64,000 bases of DNA, taken from CAZVKN01 sp964627035. Lineage in GTDB: Bacteria > Electryoneota > AABM5-125-24 > Hatepunaeales > Hatepunaeaceae. Where the stretch lies: assembly GCA_964627035.1 (NCBI GenBank), contig CAZVKN010000013.1:1-64000 (forward strand), read 5' to 3'. Positions 1-8,335 of this stretch are shown one piece after another. The notes under the pieces are model-generated. The model was not told the origin of the DNA and searched no databases. It saw only the letters and a program-made list of their open reading frames with translations. A program made the position numbers and the translations under genes. The first letter of the stretch is position 1, and each line of letters starts with the position of its first letter.

Positions 1-396
1 TGAAAATCTATACTGAAAAACATTCTCGGACAGACTGTCAAGTCCGGAATGACATGAATTTATCAGTTAAGTTTAATCCGGTGGTGAACGATTCACCGTT
101 GAAACCGGTTATAGGAATCTATTTATAAAAAGTTACTTTCGAGGGTAAAGCTTCATTGAAGCTCGTCAGTGCACAGTGATGTTACCCGACAATATAACTG
201 TTGAGAATAAGGATGACAACTAAGACTTGTTCATTGGCTTAGCTAAAGTGCAGGATTTGCTGATCTACAGATTTGTCACCACTGTTATATTCATGAAGTA
301 CACATTTAGCAGTAAGCTGTCCCATCCTGTTTATCCCCCGTCATCCCCCTTTTCCTGCTTGACATTGGCACTCAACATCAATACATTACATAGCTT
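1..396. other. Upstream region of gltX, no gene seen
   Basis: No convincing coding region on either strand. Bases 21-57 resemble the GGATTCCGG...GGAATGACA repeat family found again near 19.5 and 27.7 kb. Bases 143-187 can fold: GGGTAA (143-148) pairs with TTACCC (182-187) around a perfect 7-bp hairpin AGCTTCA/TGAAGCT (149-163). Whether this is transcribed cannot be told. Confidence 0.4.
359..387 (+). promoter_or_regulatory. Candidate sigma-70 promoter of gltX
   Basis: TTGACA (359-364), 17-nt spacer, TACATT (382-387). Transcription would start near 394, only a few bases before the ATG at 397, so gltX would be nearly leaderless or begin at a GTG further in (433 or 439). There is no Shine-Dalgarno sequence before 397. 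Confidence 0.4.
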
Positions 397-1857
397 ATGA
401 ATGAAATTGGAAAAAGGTGCTCCGGCAGTGAGGTGAGAGTGCGATTTGCACCCAGCCCTACCGGAGATCTGCATGTCGGCGGGATAAGGACTGCGCTGTT
501 CAACTACCTGTTCGCCCGGCATCACGGCGGTAAATTCCTGCTTAGGATTGAAGATACAGACAAACGTCGGTCAACTTCGGAGGCGATTCAGGTCATCCTT
601 AACGGTATGAAGTGGATCGGTCTTAAACATGATGAAGAGATTGTCTATCAGGCTTCCCGAATCGAAAAGCATAAGAAAGCGGTAACGAGACTGCTTGAAT
701 CCGGTGATGCATATCCTGCTTTTGAAACTCCGGAGGAGTTAGCCGCCAAGCGTGAAGAAGCTCAGCGGACGAAAACGGGTTACTTGTACGACAGAGCGAG
801 TCTGAAATTGGCACCAAAAGAGATTCGGGCTCGGATTGATAAAGGCGATCCGTATGTTGTAAGGTTAAAGGTACCTTCAGGCGACATTGTGTTTGATGAC
901 GGCATACATAGTGAGATCAAGGTTTCCGGTAAGGAGATTGAAGATTTTATTATCCTGCGTAGCGACGGAACCCCGACCTACATGCTGGCGGTGGTGGTTG
1001 ACGATGCGGATATGGGGATCACTCACGTGATACGCGGCGATGATCATATATCCAACACTCCGAAGCAGATCCTGCTTTATCGGGCGTTGGTACTCGCCGA
1101 GCCTGAATTCTCTCACGTCCCGTTGATATTGGGGAGTGACCGTCGCAAGCTGTCCAAGCGGCACGGTGTGACTTCGATTATGGGCTACAGGGATGCAGGT
1201 TTTCTGCCGGAAACATTGGTCAACTATCTCGGATTGCTGGGTTGGTCACCGGGCGATGACCGCAACGAGATCACGATGCAGGAGCTGATAGAGCTGTTTT
1301 CAATTTCAGGGATACAGTCAAGCAGTGCTGTGTTTGATGATGCTAAGCTAAGCTGGCTCAACGGATTATATATCAGCAAATTAAATTATGACGAAGTCGC
1401 ATCCGATCTAAATGAGTTCGCAGACCAAGCAGTTGCGGACGGTAAACTTGAATCCAAGCCGTCCGAAGATCAAATCAGGACAGCATGGCATTTACTAAAC
1501 AACCGCATTCATGTGACGAGTGATCTGTTTGATGTCGGTCTATACATGTTCAGTGACCCGAATGAGTACAATCCCAAAGGGATGCGAAAGAATTTCAAAC
1601 CGGGCATTGATGAGAAGCTTGAAGTTCTCGCTGTTGACTTTGGCAATCTGAACAGTTTTGACGCTGAATCAATCGAGGAAGTTGTTCGTGAGCGGGCTGG
1701 ACTGTGGGAGCTATCAGCAGGCAAATTGATACATCCGTTAAGGCTTGCTGTGTCAGGTGTTACCGGTGGTCCGAGCCTGTTTGATATGCTGGCGGGATTG
1801 GGGTGCAAAACTGTAATCAGACGAATCGGGAAATGTGTTGAATTTGTGCGGGGTTGA
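397..1857 (+). CDS. gltX: Glutamate-tRNA ligase
   Basis: Class I aminoacyl-tRNA synthetase that charges tRNA-Glu (and possibly tRNA-Gln for later amidation) in the cytoplasm. The 486-residue length is normal. The HIGH-type motif is seen as PSPTGDLHVGG near residue 20, followed by LLRIEDTD; RGDDHISNTPKQ marks the catalytic core, and DRRKLSKRHG near residue 250 is the KMSKS loop. The C-terminal part is the helical anticodon-binding region ending with the usual PLRLAVSGVTGGPSLF. The ATG at 397 is used because the ORF begins there, but it lacks a ribosome site and a GTG at 433 or 439 would also keep the catalytic core. It is the first gene of the + strand housekeeping block. Whether it discriminates between tRNAs cannot be told. 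Confidence 0.96.
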   Translation: MNEIGKRCSGSEVRVRFAPSPTGDLHVGGIRTALFNYLFARHHGGKFLLRIEDTDKRRSTSEAIQVILNGMKWIGLKHDEEIVYQASRIEKHKKAVTRLLESGDAYPAFETPEELAAKREEAQRTKTGYLYDRASLKLAPKEIRARIDKGDPYVVRLKVPSGDIVFDDGIHSEIKVSGKEIEDFIILRSDGTPTYMLAVVVDDADMGITHVIRGDDHISNTPKQILLYRALVLAEPEFSHVPLILGSDRRKLSKRHGVTSIMGYRDAGFLPETLVNYLGLLGWSPGDDRNEITMQELIELFSISGIQSSSAVFDDAKLSWLNGLYISKLNYDEVASDLNEFADQAVADGKLESKPSEDQIRTAWHLLNNRIHVTSDLFDVGLYMFSDPNEYNPKGMRKNFKPGIDEKLEVLAVDFGNLNSFDAESIEEVVRERAGLWELSAGKLIHPLRLAVSGVTGGPSLFDMLAGLGCKTVIRRIGKCVEFVRG

Positions 1858-1900
1858 TTACCGCCAAGAGCACGAGAGATACCTAATCGTAGTTAATTAG

Positions 1901-1953
1901 TAGTCGGGTTTGTCCCAAACCCGACGTCGTGGTTGAGACAACCACGACTACAG
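1901..1953. repeat. Double-hairpin REP-like element
   Basis: Two adjacent hairpins with 9-bp stems: GTCGGGTTT/AAACCCGAC (1903-1925) and GTCGTGGTT/AACCACGAC (1926-1948), each with a 5-nt loop. An inverted copy lies at 8336-8388, and partial copies at about 25435, 27110-27126 and 30360-30386. It behaves like a dispersed palindromic repeat. Confidence 0.85.
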
Positions 1954-2029
1954 TACTCCGTTTTTTATACTTTAAAAGCAAATTGCGTCTTTGCGGCTTT
2001 GCGTGAGACACAAAATAAAGGACAAAGAA

Positions 2030-2188
2030 ATGAAACGAACATATCAGCCGTCGAATCGCAAGCGGCGGAACAAACACGGTTTTCGTGAGCGAATGAGTTG
2101 CAAGAGCGGTCGCAAATTGCTTGCACGTCGGCGTCAAAAGGGTCGTAAACGGCTCACCGTCAGCGATGAAATGCGTCGGAAAGGGTAA
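2030..2188 (+). CDS. rpmH: 50S ribosomal protein L34
   Basis: Structural protein of the large ribosomal subunit, 52 residues, which is close to the family norm of 44-50. It starts MKRTYQPSNRKRRNKHGF, the L34 signature, and is very basic throughout. The ATG at 2030 is chosen because the L34 signature starts exactly there and AAAGGA lies 8 bases upstream; the open frame continues further upstream but that part has no L34 similarity. The last 23 bases overlap the likely start of rnpA, in a different frame. Gene order rpmH-rnpA-yidD-yidC-mnmE is the widely conserved origin-proximal arrangement. Confidence 0.97.
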   Translation: MKRTYQPSNRKRRNKHGFRERMSCKSGRKLLARRRQKGRKRLTVSDEMRRKG

Positions 2189-2602
2189 ATTTCCCCGCTC
2201 GACAAAGCTCAAAGGACTTTATGCTTTTGAAGCTATCTACCGAAATGGCTTCCGAACTCAGGGGCGGTTTCTCAAGGTTTTTTTTTGCCCGGCGATAATC
2301 CTGTGCGGATAGGAATCACCACTCCGAGCAATACAGGGAAAGCTGTGCGACGGATCCGCATCAAGCGTGTTATGCGTGAGACATTTCGATTGAACCGCGA
2401 CAAATTTCCGAGCAGCGGTGATCTGCTGTTTCTGCTAAAGCGAACCGATGACGAGCGCGGCTTAATTGACGAGATGTATCAATTAAGCGACAAACTCATG
2501 AGGATCGCATCGAAGAGATTTGTTCCACGTGGAACAAAAGGGTCAGCAGATTCAAATCAGAAGGGCACTGTTCCACGTGGAACAGATCGTTCTCTACCAT
2601 GA
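2166..2602 (+). CDS. rnpA: Ribonuclease P protein component (frameshifted at a T9 run)
   Basis: Protein subunit of RNase P, which removes 5' leaders from pre-tRNAs. The N-terminal half (FPRSTKLKGLYAFEAIYRNG, then RFLKVFF) is in one frame and the C-terminal half, with the RNA-binding signature RIRIKRVMRETFRLNRDK, is in the -1 frame. The switch is at nine T residues (2278-2286). One more T would give GRFLKVFFLPGDNPVRIG, a normal RnpA sequence of about 145 residues. The ATG at 2166, inside rpmH, is the likely start; ATG 2121 is an alternative. The last ~25 codons are an extension that translates two parS palindromes. The stop overlaps the yidD start (ATGA). Base-call error, polymerase slippage on T9 or -1 frameshifting on a T-rich slippery site are all possible; the gene is essential so a true null is unlikely. 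Confidence 0.9.
2521..2536. promoter_or_regulatory. parS centromere site 1
   Basis: TGTTCCACGTGGAACA, a perfect 16-bp palindrome matching the known chromosomal parS consensus bound by ParB. It lies inside the 3' end of rnpA. No parA or parB gene is in the window. Confidence 0.9.
2569..2584. promoter_or_regulatory. parS centromere site 2
   Basis: Second, identical TGTTCCACGTGGAACA palindrome, 48 bp after the first, in the last codons of rnpA and 15 bp before the yidD start. Paired parS sites near the origin are typical ParB loading sites. Confidence 0.9.
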
Positions 2603-2850
2603 AGCAATTTCTGATTGCCATAATCCATGTTTACCGACGATTCATCAGCCCTCTATTCGGAACACGCTGCCGCTATTATCCATCATGCTCGCAATATGCA
2701 GCTGATGCTCTTAATGAATGGGGTGCTGTCGGCGGGAGCTGGATCGCTTTGAAGCGAATTGTACGCTGCGTCCCATGGCGCGATGGCGGCTTTGATCCGG
2801 TGCCGACACGACACAACCACGATGATGCAGGAATATCCTGTGAGAATTAA
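2599..2850 (+). CDS. yidD: Membrane protein insertion efficiency factor YidD
   Basis: Small membrane-associated helper of YidC-dependent insertion, 83 residues, normal length. The family signature is clear: HVYRRFISPLFGTRCRYYP, then PSCSQYAADAL and a closing GGFDPVP. The N-terminal amphipathic/hydrophobic helix MKQFLIAIIHVY would lie at the inner membrane. Its ATG overlaps the rnpA stop by four bases, so translation is probably coupled; yidC begins 32 bases downstream. The last ten residues (RHNHDDAGISCEN) are lineage-specific. Confidence 0.95.
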   Translation: MKQFLIAIIHVYRRFISPLFGTRCRYYPSCSQYAADALNEWGAVGGSWIALKRIVRCVPWRDGGFDPVPTRHNHDDAGISCEN

Positions 2851-2882
2851 TTTTATCACTAATCTATTACATGAAATGAGTT

Positions 2883-4628
2883 ATGGATAGACGGACAATT
2901 TTAGCCTTTATCCTTATAGCGTTGGTCATTTTTTTCTACGACGACTATATCCGGCTGTTTTACCCACCACCACCGGCTACAGAGGTTGAACCGACGGCTG
3001 CGGATACAGTTTATCAACAAACTCCACCGGCAAAGCGACCTTCAGACGCATCCATTGCAGCGTCCGAACCGCAAACTCACAAGACCTCTTTTCAGCCTCC
3101 TGAAGGTTTTGCTATCTCGGACAGCACGTACCCTGTCAGATATGTTACCGTAGAGACCGACTATTTGATTGCGCGTTTGACAAGCGACGGTGCAAGATTG
3201 GTTTCGCTGAAGCTGAAACCGAACGGTCGTTATCTTAAAAAGAAGATCGAACTGATCCCGCGTAAACGTGATGCTCGTCCCGGATTCCGATTCTGGACTA
3301 TGGACGGTCCGGTAACGACAGAAGATCTGTCCTACAGACTGGAGAACAGTTACGTTGATGGAAACGTGGAATATAAGCTCACCGGTCAGAGGAAACAAGA
3401 TGTGACGTTTGCCGCTGAGCTTGCCGAAGGACGTGTTCTGCGGGTAATTTACACATTTGAAGGTGCAGGGAATACTTTTCTTTGCAGCGTGCGTAGTGAA
3501 GGATTGGAAAACGTATGGGTGCGCGATTATGTGGATGTTTACTGGCAGGGAGGATTGCGCTATACTGAATCTGACTCCGCTCAGGATCTGGCATATTCAA
3601 AGGCTTATCTGTACTTTGCCGGTGATGAGCTTGAAGACCAAAAGATTAACTCCAAGAAGAGCGAAATCGAGGGACCTTTTACAGGGCAGACGAGATGGGG
3701 TGCAATAAGGAATAAGTACTTTTTGGCAGCTCTCATACCGGAGACCGCAACCGCAACCGCCGGATGGATGGAAAGCGAACTTGACAGCGGTTATGTCGGT
3801 AAGTTTCACCCCAACCGTCTTGGTGTGGGGCTTCGTCTGCCTCTTTCCGGATCAAGCCCAAACACACCAATCCGAATTTATGCCGGACCTTTGGACGATG
3901 CCGTTCTGAAATCAGTTGACCCGTCCCTCACACAAACAATGAGTTGGGGGTGGGCACTGTTTGTACCGTTCTCCAAGGCGATACTGTGGGGGCTCAAGCA
4001 TCTTTACGACATGATACCCAACTACGGAATCTGTATCATTATTTTCTCTGTACTGATCAAGATTATCATTTGGCCCCTCACACGAAAAAGCTACCAGTCA
4101 ATGTCGGGTATGCAGAAGATTCAGCCGAAGATTCAGGAGATTCGGGAAAAATACAAGAAAGATCAGCAGAAGATACAGAAAGAGACGATGAAACTCTACA
4201 AGGAAGAGGGGATCAACCCTATGGGTGGCTGTCTTCCGATTTTGCTGCAGATGCCGCTTCTGATCGCTCTGTTTCAGGTATTCCGCTCAACCATTGAGTT
4301 CCGCAGCACACCTTTCATCGGCTGGATAACCGATCTTTCGCAACCGGATGTGCTGTTCCATCTTCCGTTCAGCATTCCGATGTACGGCAGTCATGTTGCG
4401 TTACTACCGATTTTAATGGGCATCTCGACTTATTATCAGTCAAAAACTACAATGACAGACCCCAACCAGAGGATGATGCTGTATTTCATGCCGATCTTCA
4501 TGGTCGCCATTTTTAACAACATGCCGTCCGGTCTGACACTGTACTACACGCTGTTCAACATCTGGACCCTGATTCAGCAGAGAATAACTCCACCACCGAA
4601 GGCTGTGCCTGCAAAGGGAGGCAAGTAG
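2883..4628 (+). CDS. yidC: Membrane protein insertase YidC
   Basis: Inner-membrane insertase/chaperone that inserts proteins alone or with SecYEG. The 581 residues follow the Gram-negative plan: an N-terminal membrane anchor (residues 6-20, ILAFILIALVIFFYD), a large periplasmic beta-sandwich domain (about 45-345), then the Oxa1 core with five membrane segments starting near residue 355. The cytoplasmic hairpin (MQKIQPKIQEIREKYKKDQQ) and GINPMGGCLPILLQMPLLIALF, a hallmark of the family, are present. The conserved membrane arginine probably lies in FSVLIKIIIWPLTRK or nearby; I did not place it exactly. The long periplasmic domain supports a diderm envelope. It is in the rpmH-rnpA-yidD-yidC-mnmE operon. 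Confidence 0.97.
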   Translation: MDRRTILAFILIALVIFFYDDYIRLFYPPPPATEVEPTAADTVYQQTPPAKRPSDASIAASEPQTHKTSFQPPEGFAISDSTYPVRYVTVETDYLIARLTSDGARLVSLKLKPNGRYLKKKIELIPRKRDARPGFRFWTMDGPVTTEDLSYRLENSYVDGNVEYKLTGQRKQDVTFAAELAEGRVLRVIYTFEGAGNTFLCSVRSEGLENVWVRDYVDVYWQGGLRYTESDSAQDLAYSKAYLYFAGDELEDQKINSKKSEIEGPFTGQTRWGAIRNKYFLAALIPETATATAGWMESELDSGYVGKFHPNRLGVGLRLPLSGSSPNTPIRIYAGPLDDAVLKSVDPSLTQTMSWGWALFVPFSKAILWGLKHLYDMIPNYGICIIIFSVLIKIIIWPLTRKSYQSMSGMQKIQPKIQEIREKYKKDQQKIQKETMKLYKEEGINPMGGCLPILLQMPLLIALFQVFRSTIEFRSTPFIGWITDLSQPDVLFHLPFSIPMYGSHVALLPILMGISTYYQSKTTMTDPNQRMMLYFMPIFMVAIFNNMPSGLTLYYTLFNIWTLIQQRITPPPKAVPAKGGK

Positions 4629-4678
4629 GGAAAATTAATTTCCTGACATCCTACAGAGAGGGAGACACAATCACTGCA

Positions 4679-5971
4679 TTGGCGACTCCCGCAGGACGCG
4701 GCAGCATTGCTGTAATTCGAGTTTCGGGCCCGCAGACGTTGGATATCTGCGGGTCTCTTTTTGACAGAGAGCTACCCGAAGCAGGCTGTCACCGTTTTGG
4801 AAACATGCTGCGAGCGGACGGGACTGCTATTGACGAAGTGGTGCTGTCATGCTTCAAGGCTCCTCACTCATACAGCGGCGAAGATGTGATAGAGATCACA
4901 ACTCACGGTAATCAGGTCATTGTGTCCGAACTGCTTGATCTGCTGTACAAGAACACTGCTCGTCCTGCTCAACCGGGTGAATTCAGCTTTCGGGCGTTTC
5001 TGAACGGGCGCATAGACCTTACACAAGCCGAAGCGGTTGCTGATCTGATTGACGCAGGCAGTCGTCAGGCAGCTTCTCAGGCAATCAGACAGTTGAAAGG
5101 CGGTATCAGTGATGCTGTGGATCAGATCTGCGAAGCTGTGACTTCGCTGCTTCTTCAGTGTGAGCTGGAGCTGGACTTTGTGGAGGAGGATGTTGAACTT
5201 CTAAGATTCAGAGAGAAGATGGGCATTGTCAGGACAGCTATGGACGGTCTTGACAAATTGCTGTCCGGATATAAGACATCCCGCAGCTTGAGAAAGGGCG
5301 TAAAGGTGGCAATTGTGGGAGCCCCGAACGTCGGGAAAAGCAGTCTTTTCAACATTTTACTACAGGACAATCGGGCAATTGTCCACGACACTCCAGGGAC
5401 TACGCGCGATGTCCTGTCCGGTTCTTGCCTGATAAACGGTGTCCGATTTGACCTGTTTGACACCGCAGGACTGAGAGTTTCAAAGGACGAAATTGAGGAT
5501 GAAGGGATAAAACGAGCTGTTGAAGCGGCTGAAAAAGCGGAAATCATCATACATGTTCACTCTCCTGACGTATCATGTAATATAGTGACAGACTTCACGC
5601 GTGATGCTGCTACAATCCGCATTATGAACAAAAGTGATCTTAATGAGTATAAAGATACAGAAAGGATGATAGGGGTATCAGCCCTGAGTGGAAAAGGGAT
5701 TGATGAACTGAGACAGCTTCTTTATGACAAGGTAGCCGATGACAATGTGATCGGCGCAACATCCATCAGCCGTGAAAGGCATTATATTGCTGTTAAACAG
5801 GCGGAAAAGGCGTTGCTGCGAGTAGAAGAGGGGTTACGTTCATCACTGACGAGCGAACTTATTGCTGAAGATTTGCGGGAAGCAATGCTGGCACTAAACA
5901 GCTTGACAGGAAAACATAGACTGGACGGGTTATTGGAGCGGATATTTTCCGAGTTCTGCATTGGTAAATGA
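4679..5971 (+). CDS. mnmE: tRNA modification GTPase MnmE
   Basis: With MnmG it installs cmnm5 on U34 of certain tRNAs using tetrahydrofolate-derived carbon, GTP and FAD. Visible parts: N-terminal folate-binding domain (TPAGRGSIAVIRVSGP), helical domain, G domain with P-loop GAPNVGKSS, switch TPGTTRD, DTAGLR and NKSD, and the C-terminal FCIGK with the catalytic cysteine. The annotated TTG start at 4679 cuts off the conserved start DTITALAT: these codons run upstream in frame (4664-4678) but no ATG, GTG or TTG precedes them. A GGGAG ribosome site at 4660-4664 is five bases before an ATC codon at 4670, so an unusual AUC start is possible. mnmG is two genes downstream. Confidence 0.96.
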   Translation: MATPAGRGSIAVIRVSGPQTLDICGSLFDRELPEAGCHRFGNMLRADGTAIDEVVLSCFKAPHSYSGEDVIEITTHGNQVIVSELLDLLYKNTARPAQPGEFSFRAFLNGRIDLTQAEAVADLIDAGSRQAASQAIRQLKGGISDAVDQICEAVTSLLLQCELELDFVEEDVELLRFREKMGIVRTAMDGLDKLLSGYKTSRSLRKGVKVAIVGAPNVGKSSLFNILLQDNRAIVHDTPGTTRDVLSGSCLINGVRFDLFDTAGLRVSKDEIEDEGIKRAVEAAEKAEIIIHVHSPDVSCNIVTDFTRDAATIRIMNKSDLNEYKDTERMIGVSALSGKGIDELRQLLYDKVADDNVIGATSISRERHYIAVKQAEKALLRVEEGLRSSLTSELIAEDLREAMLALNSLTGKHRLDGLLERIFSEFCIGK

Positions 5972-5996
5972 TGGTTTTTAAGCGCATGGAGGTATC

Positions 5997-6464
5997 ATGG
6001 AGATTGAATTCAATCGAGAGAAGATTGAACTTCTCAACGAGCTGACTCTTTTCGAAGACCTTAGCCAAGACGATAAAGCTGAGTTAGCCGGAATGATTCG
6101 TAAAAGGGCTTATCAGCCTGGTGAAGTTGTCTGCGAAGAGGGCGCCAACGGGGGTGAGATGTTTCTGCTGATGAGCGGAATCGTAGAAGTCCAGAAGCAG
6201 CGTCCTCACGGTGCCGGACAGATCGTCATCGCCCGCTACGACCGTGGCGGTGTGCTGGGAGAGATGGCACTGATTGACGGCAAGCCACGTTCTGCAACCA
6301 TTATCTCTACAGAGATAACTGAACTGTACATTATGACAAAGCAGGCGCTTGACGACATGATTGAATCCAAGCCACAACTTGCCGTCAAGTTCCTCAAAGG
6401 GCTGGCAAGAATCCTGTCTCTGAAATTGCGGGAAACATCGGGGCTGTTTGCAGACGTATTTTAA
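5997..6464 (+). CDS. Stand-alone cyclic nucleotide-binding domain protein
   Basis: A 155-residue protein consisting of one CRP/cNMP-binding beta-roll (residues 10-140). It shows the family pattern: LFEDLSQDDKAELAGMI, the GEVVCEEG turn, MFLLMSGIVEVQ, and the phosphate-binding-cassette region GGVLGEMALIDGKPRSATI. There is no helix-turn-helix after it, so it is not a transcription factor by itself; it may sense a nucleotide or act as a scaffold. GGAGG stands seven bases before the ATG. The stop codon overlaps the mnmG start (TAATG), suggesting coupled translation with mnmG, an unusual partner. Its ligand is unknown. Confidence 0.85.
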   Translation: MEIEFNREKIELLNELTLFEDLSQDDKAELAGMIRKRAYQPGEVVCEEGANGGEMFLLMSGIVEVQKQRPHGAGQIVIARYDRGGVLGEMALIDGKPRSATIISTEITELYIMTKQALDDMIESKPQLAVKFLKGLARILSLKLRETSGLFADVF

Positions 6465-8290
6465 TGAGCAGAGTCATTGTTGTGGGTGGGGGACACGCCG
6501 GATGCGAGGCAGCAGCAGCGGCGGCTCGTGTCGGAGCGGATGTGCTGCTAATTTCAAGCGATCTGAACTCACTCGGGCGTATGTCATGCAATCCTGCTAT
6601 CGGGGGGATCGCCAAAGGACATCTCGTAAGGGAGATTGACGCGCTCGGTGGCGTCATGCCCACCGTTACCGATACTACAGCTATCCAATATCGCGTTCTC
6701 AACCGTTCCAAAGGATTTGCCGTGTGGTCGCCCCGCGCTCAGTGCGACCGTAAACTGTACTCGGCAGTGATGACCGATGTCATGCAGAACTATCCGGATA
6801 TTACTCTTGTTGAAGGGACGGTGACCGACCTGATGATCAAAGATAATCGCTGCATTGGGGCAGTGTCAGACAGCGGCGAAAAGATTACCGGTGCTGTTAT
6901 TCTTACATGCGGGACATTCCTGAATGGATTGATACATGTCGGGGAAAGCCAGAATAAAGGTGGACGATTGGGGGAAAACACTGTTGTTGGGCTGACTGAA
7001 GCTTTGACAGGTCTTGGATTTGAGAGTGGCAGGCTCAAGACCGGTACACCACCACGTCTTGACGGGAACAGCATAGACTTTTCACGCACCGAGCGCCAGG
7101 ACAGTGACGCTGAGCCGATCTTTTTCTCTCGCAAAACAGAGGAGCTGCAGCAACAACAGCAACCCTGCTGGATTACCCACACCAATGAAGCGGTACACAG
7201 TGAGCTTCAGAAAGGGCTGGATCGTTCACCGCTGTATGCCGGAAGAATTCGTGGAGCGGGACCGCGCTACTGCCCGTCCATTGAGGACAAGATCATTCGA
7301 TTCGCTTCACGAAATCAACACACAATTTTTCTTGAGCCTGAAGGACTCGACACGGATGAGATCTATCCAAACGGTTTCTCCACCAGTCTGCCAGCAGATA
7401 TTCAGTTAAACGCACTCCGCAAGATCCCCGGACTTGAGGATGTCGAGATGACACATCCCGGATATGCCATCGAATACGACTACTTTTCGCCGCATCAACT
7501 GCATCAAACGCTCGAAACCAAGCTTATCAAAGGGCTTTATTTCGCCGGTCAGATTAACGGCACTTCAGGTTACGAGGAAGCTGCAGCTCAAGGACTGGCT
7601 GCCGGTTGTAATGCCGCTCATCAAGCAGCAGGAAGCACGGATCGGTTGTTATTGGAAAGAGATCAGGCATACATCGGGGTGCTGATTGATGACCTGATCA
7701 CTCGGGGGACCGAAGAGCCCTACCGGATGTTTACTTCGAGGGCTGAGTTCAGGCTGAAACTAAGGCTGGATAACGCTTATGCACGGCTCGGTGAGATCGG
7801 GCATCGCCTCGGATTGATTGGTGAGCGCCAAGTTGACCGAATCAGAGAAGAAGAGAACAGATTGGAAGAGGTTCTTGCCGAGCTTTCCAGGCAACGCAGT
7901 ACCGACAGCAACGGCAACTCGGTTTCGCTGCTGAATTTGCTCAAGCGTCCTGATGTAAAATTGAGTGATGTAATTGCTTTGCTTGATAATGATTTTTTCA
8001 TTAGTATTGGATTGAATGACGATGTCGAATTTGTCCGTCGGGTTGAAGCGGAGGTTAAGTATTCCGGCTATCTGAAGCGTCAGGATCAGCGTGCTGCTGA
8101 GCTGAAGCGGAATCGACAGCGAGTTATACCTCTCGGTATGGACTTCTCTGCGGTCAAGGGGCTGTCATCAGAAGCCTGTGAGAAGCTGGAGCGGATTCGA
8201 CCGGACAATCTCGGTCAGGCGGGTAATATCCCGGGGATGACACCCTCCGATCTGGCTGTGTTATTGATAAATTTGAAGCGGAATTCTTAA
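6464..8290 (+). CDS. mnmG: tRNA uridine-5-carboxymethylaminomethyl modification enzyme MnmG
   Basis: FAD-dependent partner of MnmE in wobble-uridine modification, 608 residues, normal length. The N-terminal dinucleotide-binding motif GGGHAGCEAA (residues 8-17), the MSCNPAIGGIAKGHLVREID signature, the second GidA signature region (CGTFLNG...GENTVVGLTEAL) and the cysteine-bearing segment ending LKTGTPPRLDG are all present. The C-terminal helical domain ends IPGMTPSDLAVLLINLKR. Its ATG overlaps the stop of the upstream cyclic-nucleotide domain gene. Downstream are a REP-like repeat, DnaA boxes and rsmG, the same neighbourhood that surrounds the origin in several bacteria. Confidence 0.97.
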   Translation: MSRVIVVGGGHAGCEAAAAAARVGADVLLISSDLNSLGRMSCNPAIGGIAKGHLVREIDALGGVMPTVTDTTAIQYRVLNRSKGFAVWSPRAQCDRKLYSAVMTDVMQNYPDITLVEGTVTDLMIKDNRCIGAVSDSGEKITGAVILTCGTFLNGLIHVGESQNKGGRLGENTVVGLTEALTGLGFESGRLKTGTPPRLDGNSIDFSRTERQDSDAEPIFFSRKTEELQQQQQPCWITHTNEAVHSELQKGLDRSPLYAGRIRGAGPRYCPSIEDKIIRFASRNQHTIFLEPEGLDTDEIYPNGFSTSLPADIQLNALRKIPGLEDVEMTHPGYAIEYDYFSPHQLHQTLETKLIKGLYFAGQINGTSGYEEAAAQGLAAGCNAAHQAAGSTDRLLLERDQAYIGVLIDDLITRGTEEPYRMFTSRAEFRLKLRLDNAYARLGEIGHRLGLIGERQVDRIREEENRLEEVLAELSRQRSTDSNGNSVSLLNLLKRPDVKLSDVIALLDNDFFISIGLNDDVEFVRRVEAEVKYSGYLKRQDQRAAELKRNRQRVIPLGMDFSAVKGLSSEACEKLERIRPDNLGQAGNIPGMTPSDLAVLLINLKRNS

Positions 8291-8335
8291 AATTAGCAGA
8301 GGGCAAGCAACTATTATGCAGACTTTGCTCTTCTG

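Noticed and set aside
1028..1037. CACGTG cores outside rnpA (also about 22118, 27053, 49555) as further parS sites
   Set aside because: Flanks do not match the GTTCCACGTGGAAC consensus; one lies in gltX coding sequence.
2285..2602. Second rnpA half as an independent gene starting at TTG 2285
   Set aside because: The N-terminal half of RnpA lies directly upstream in the other frame, so one frameshifted gene explains it better.
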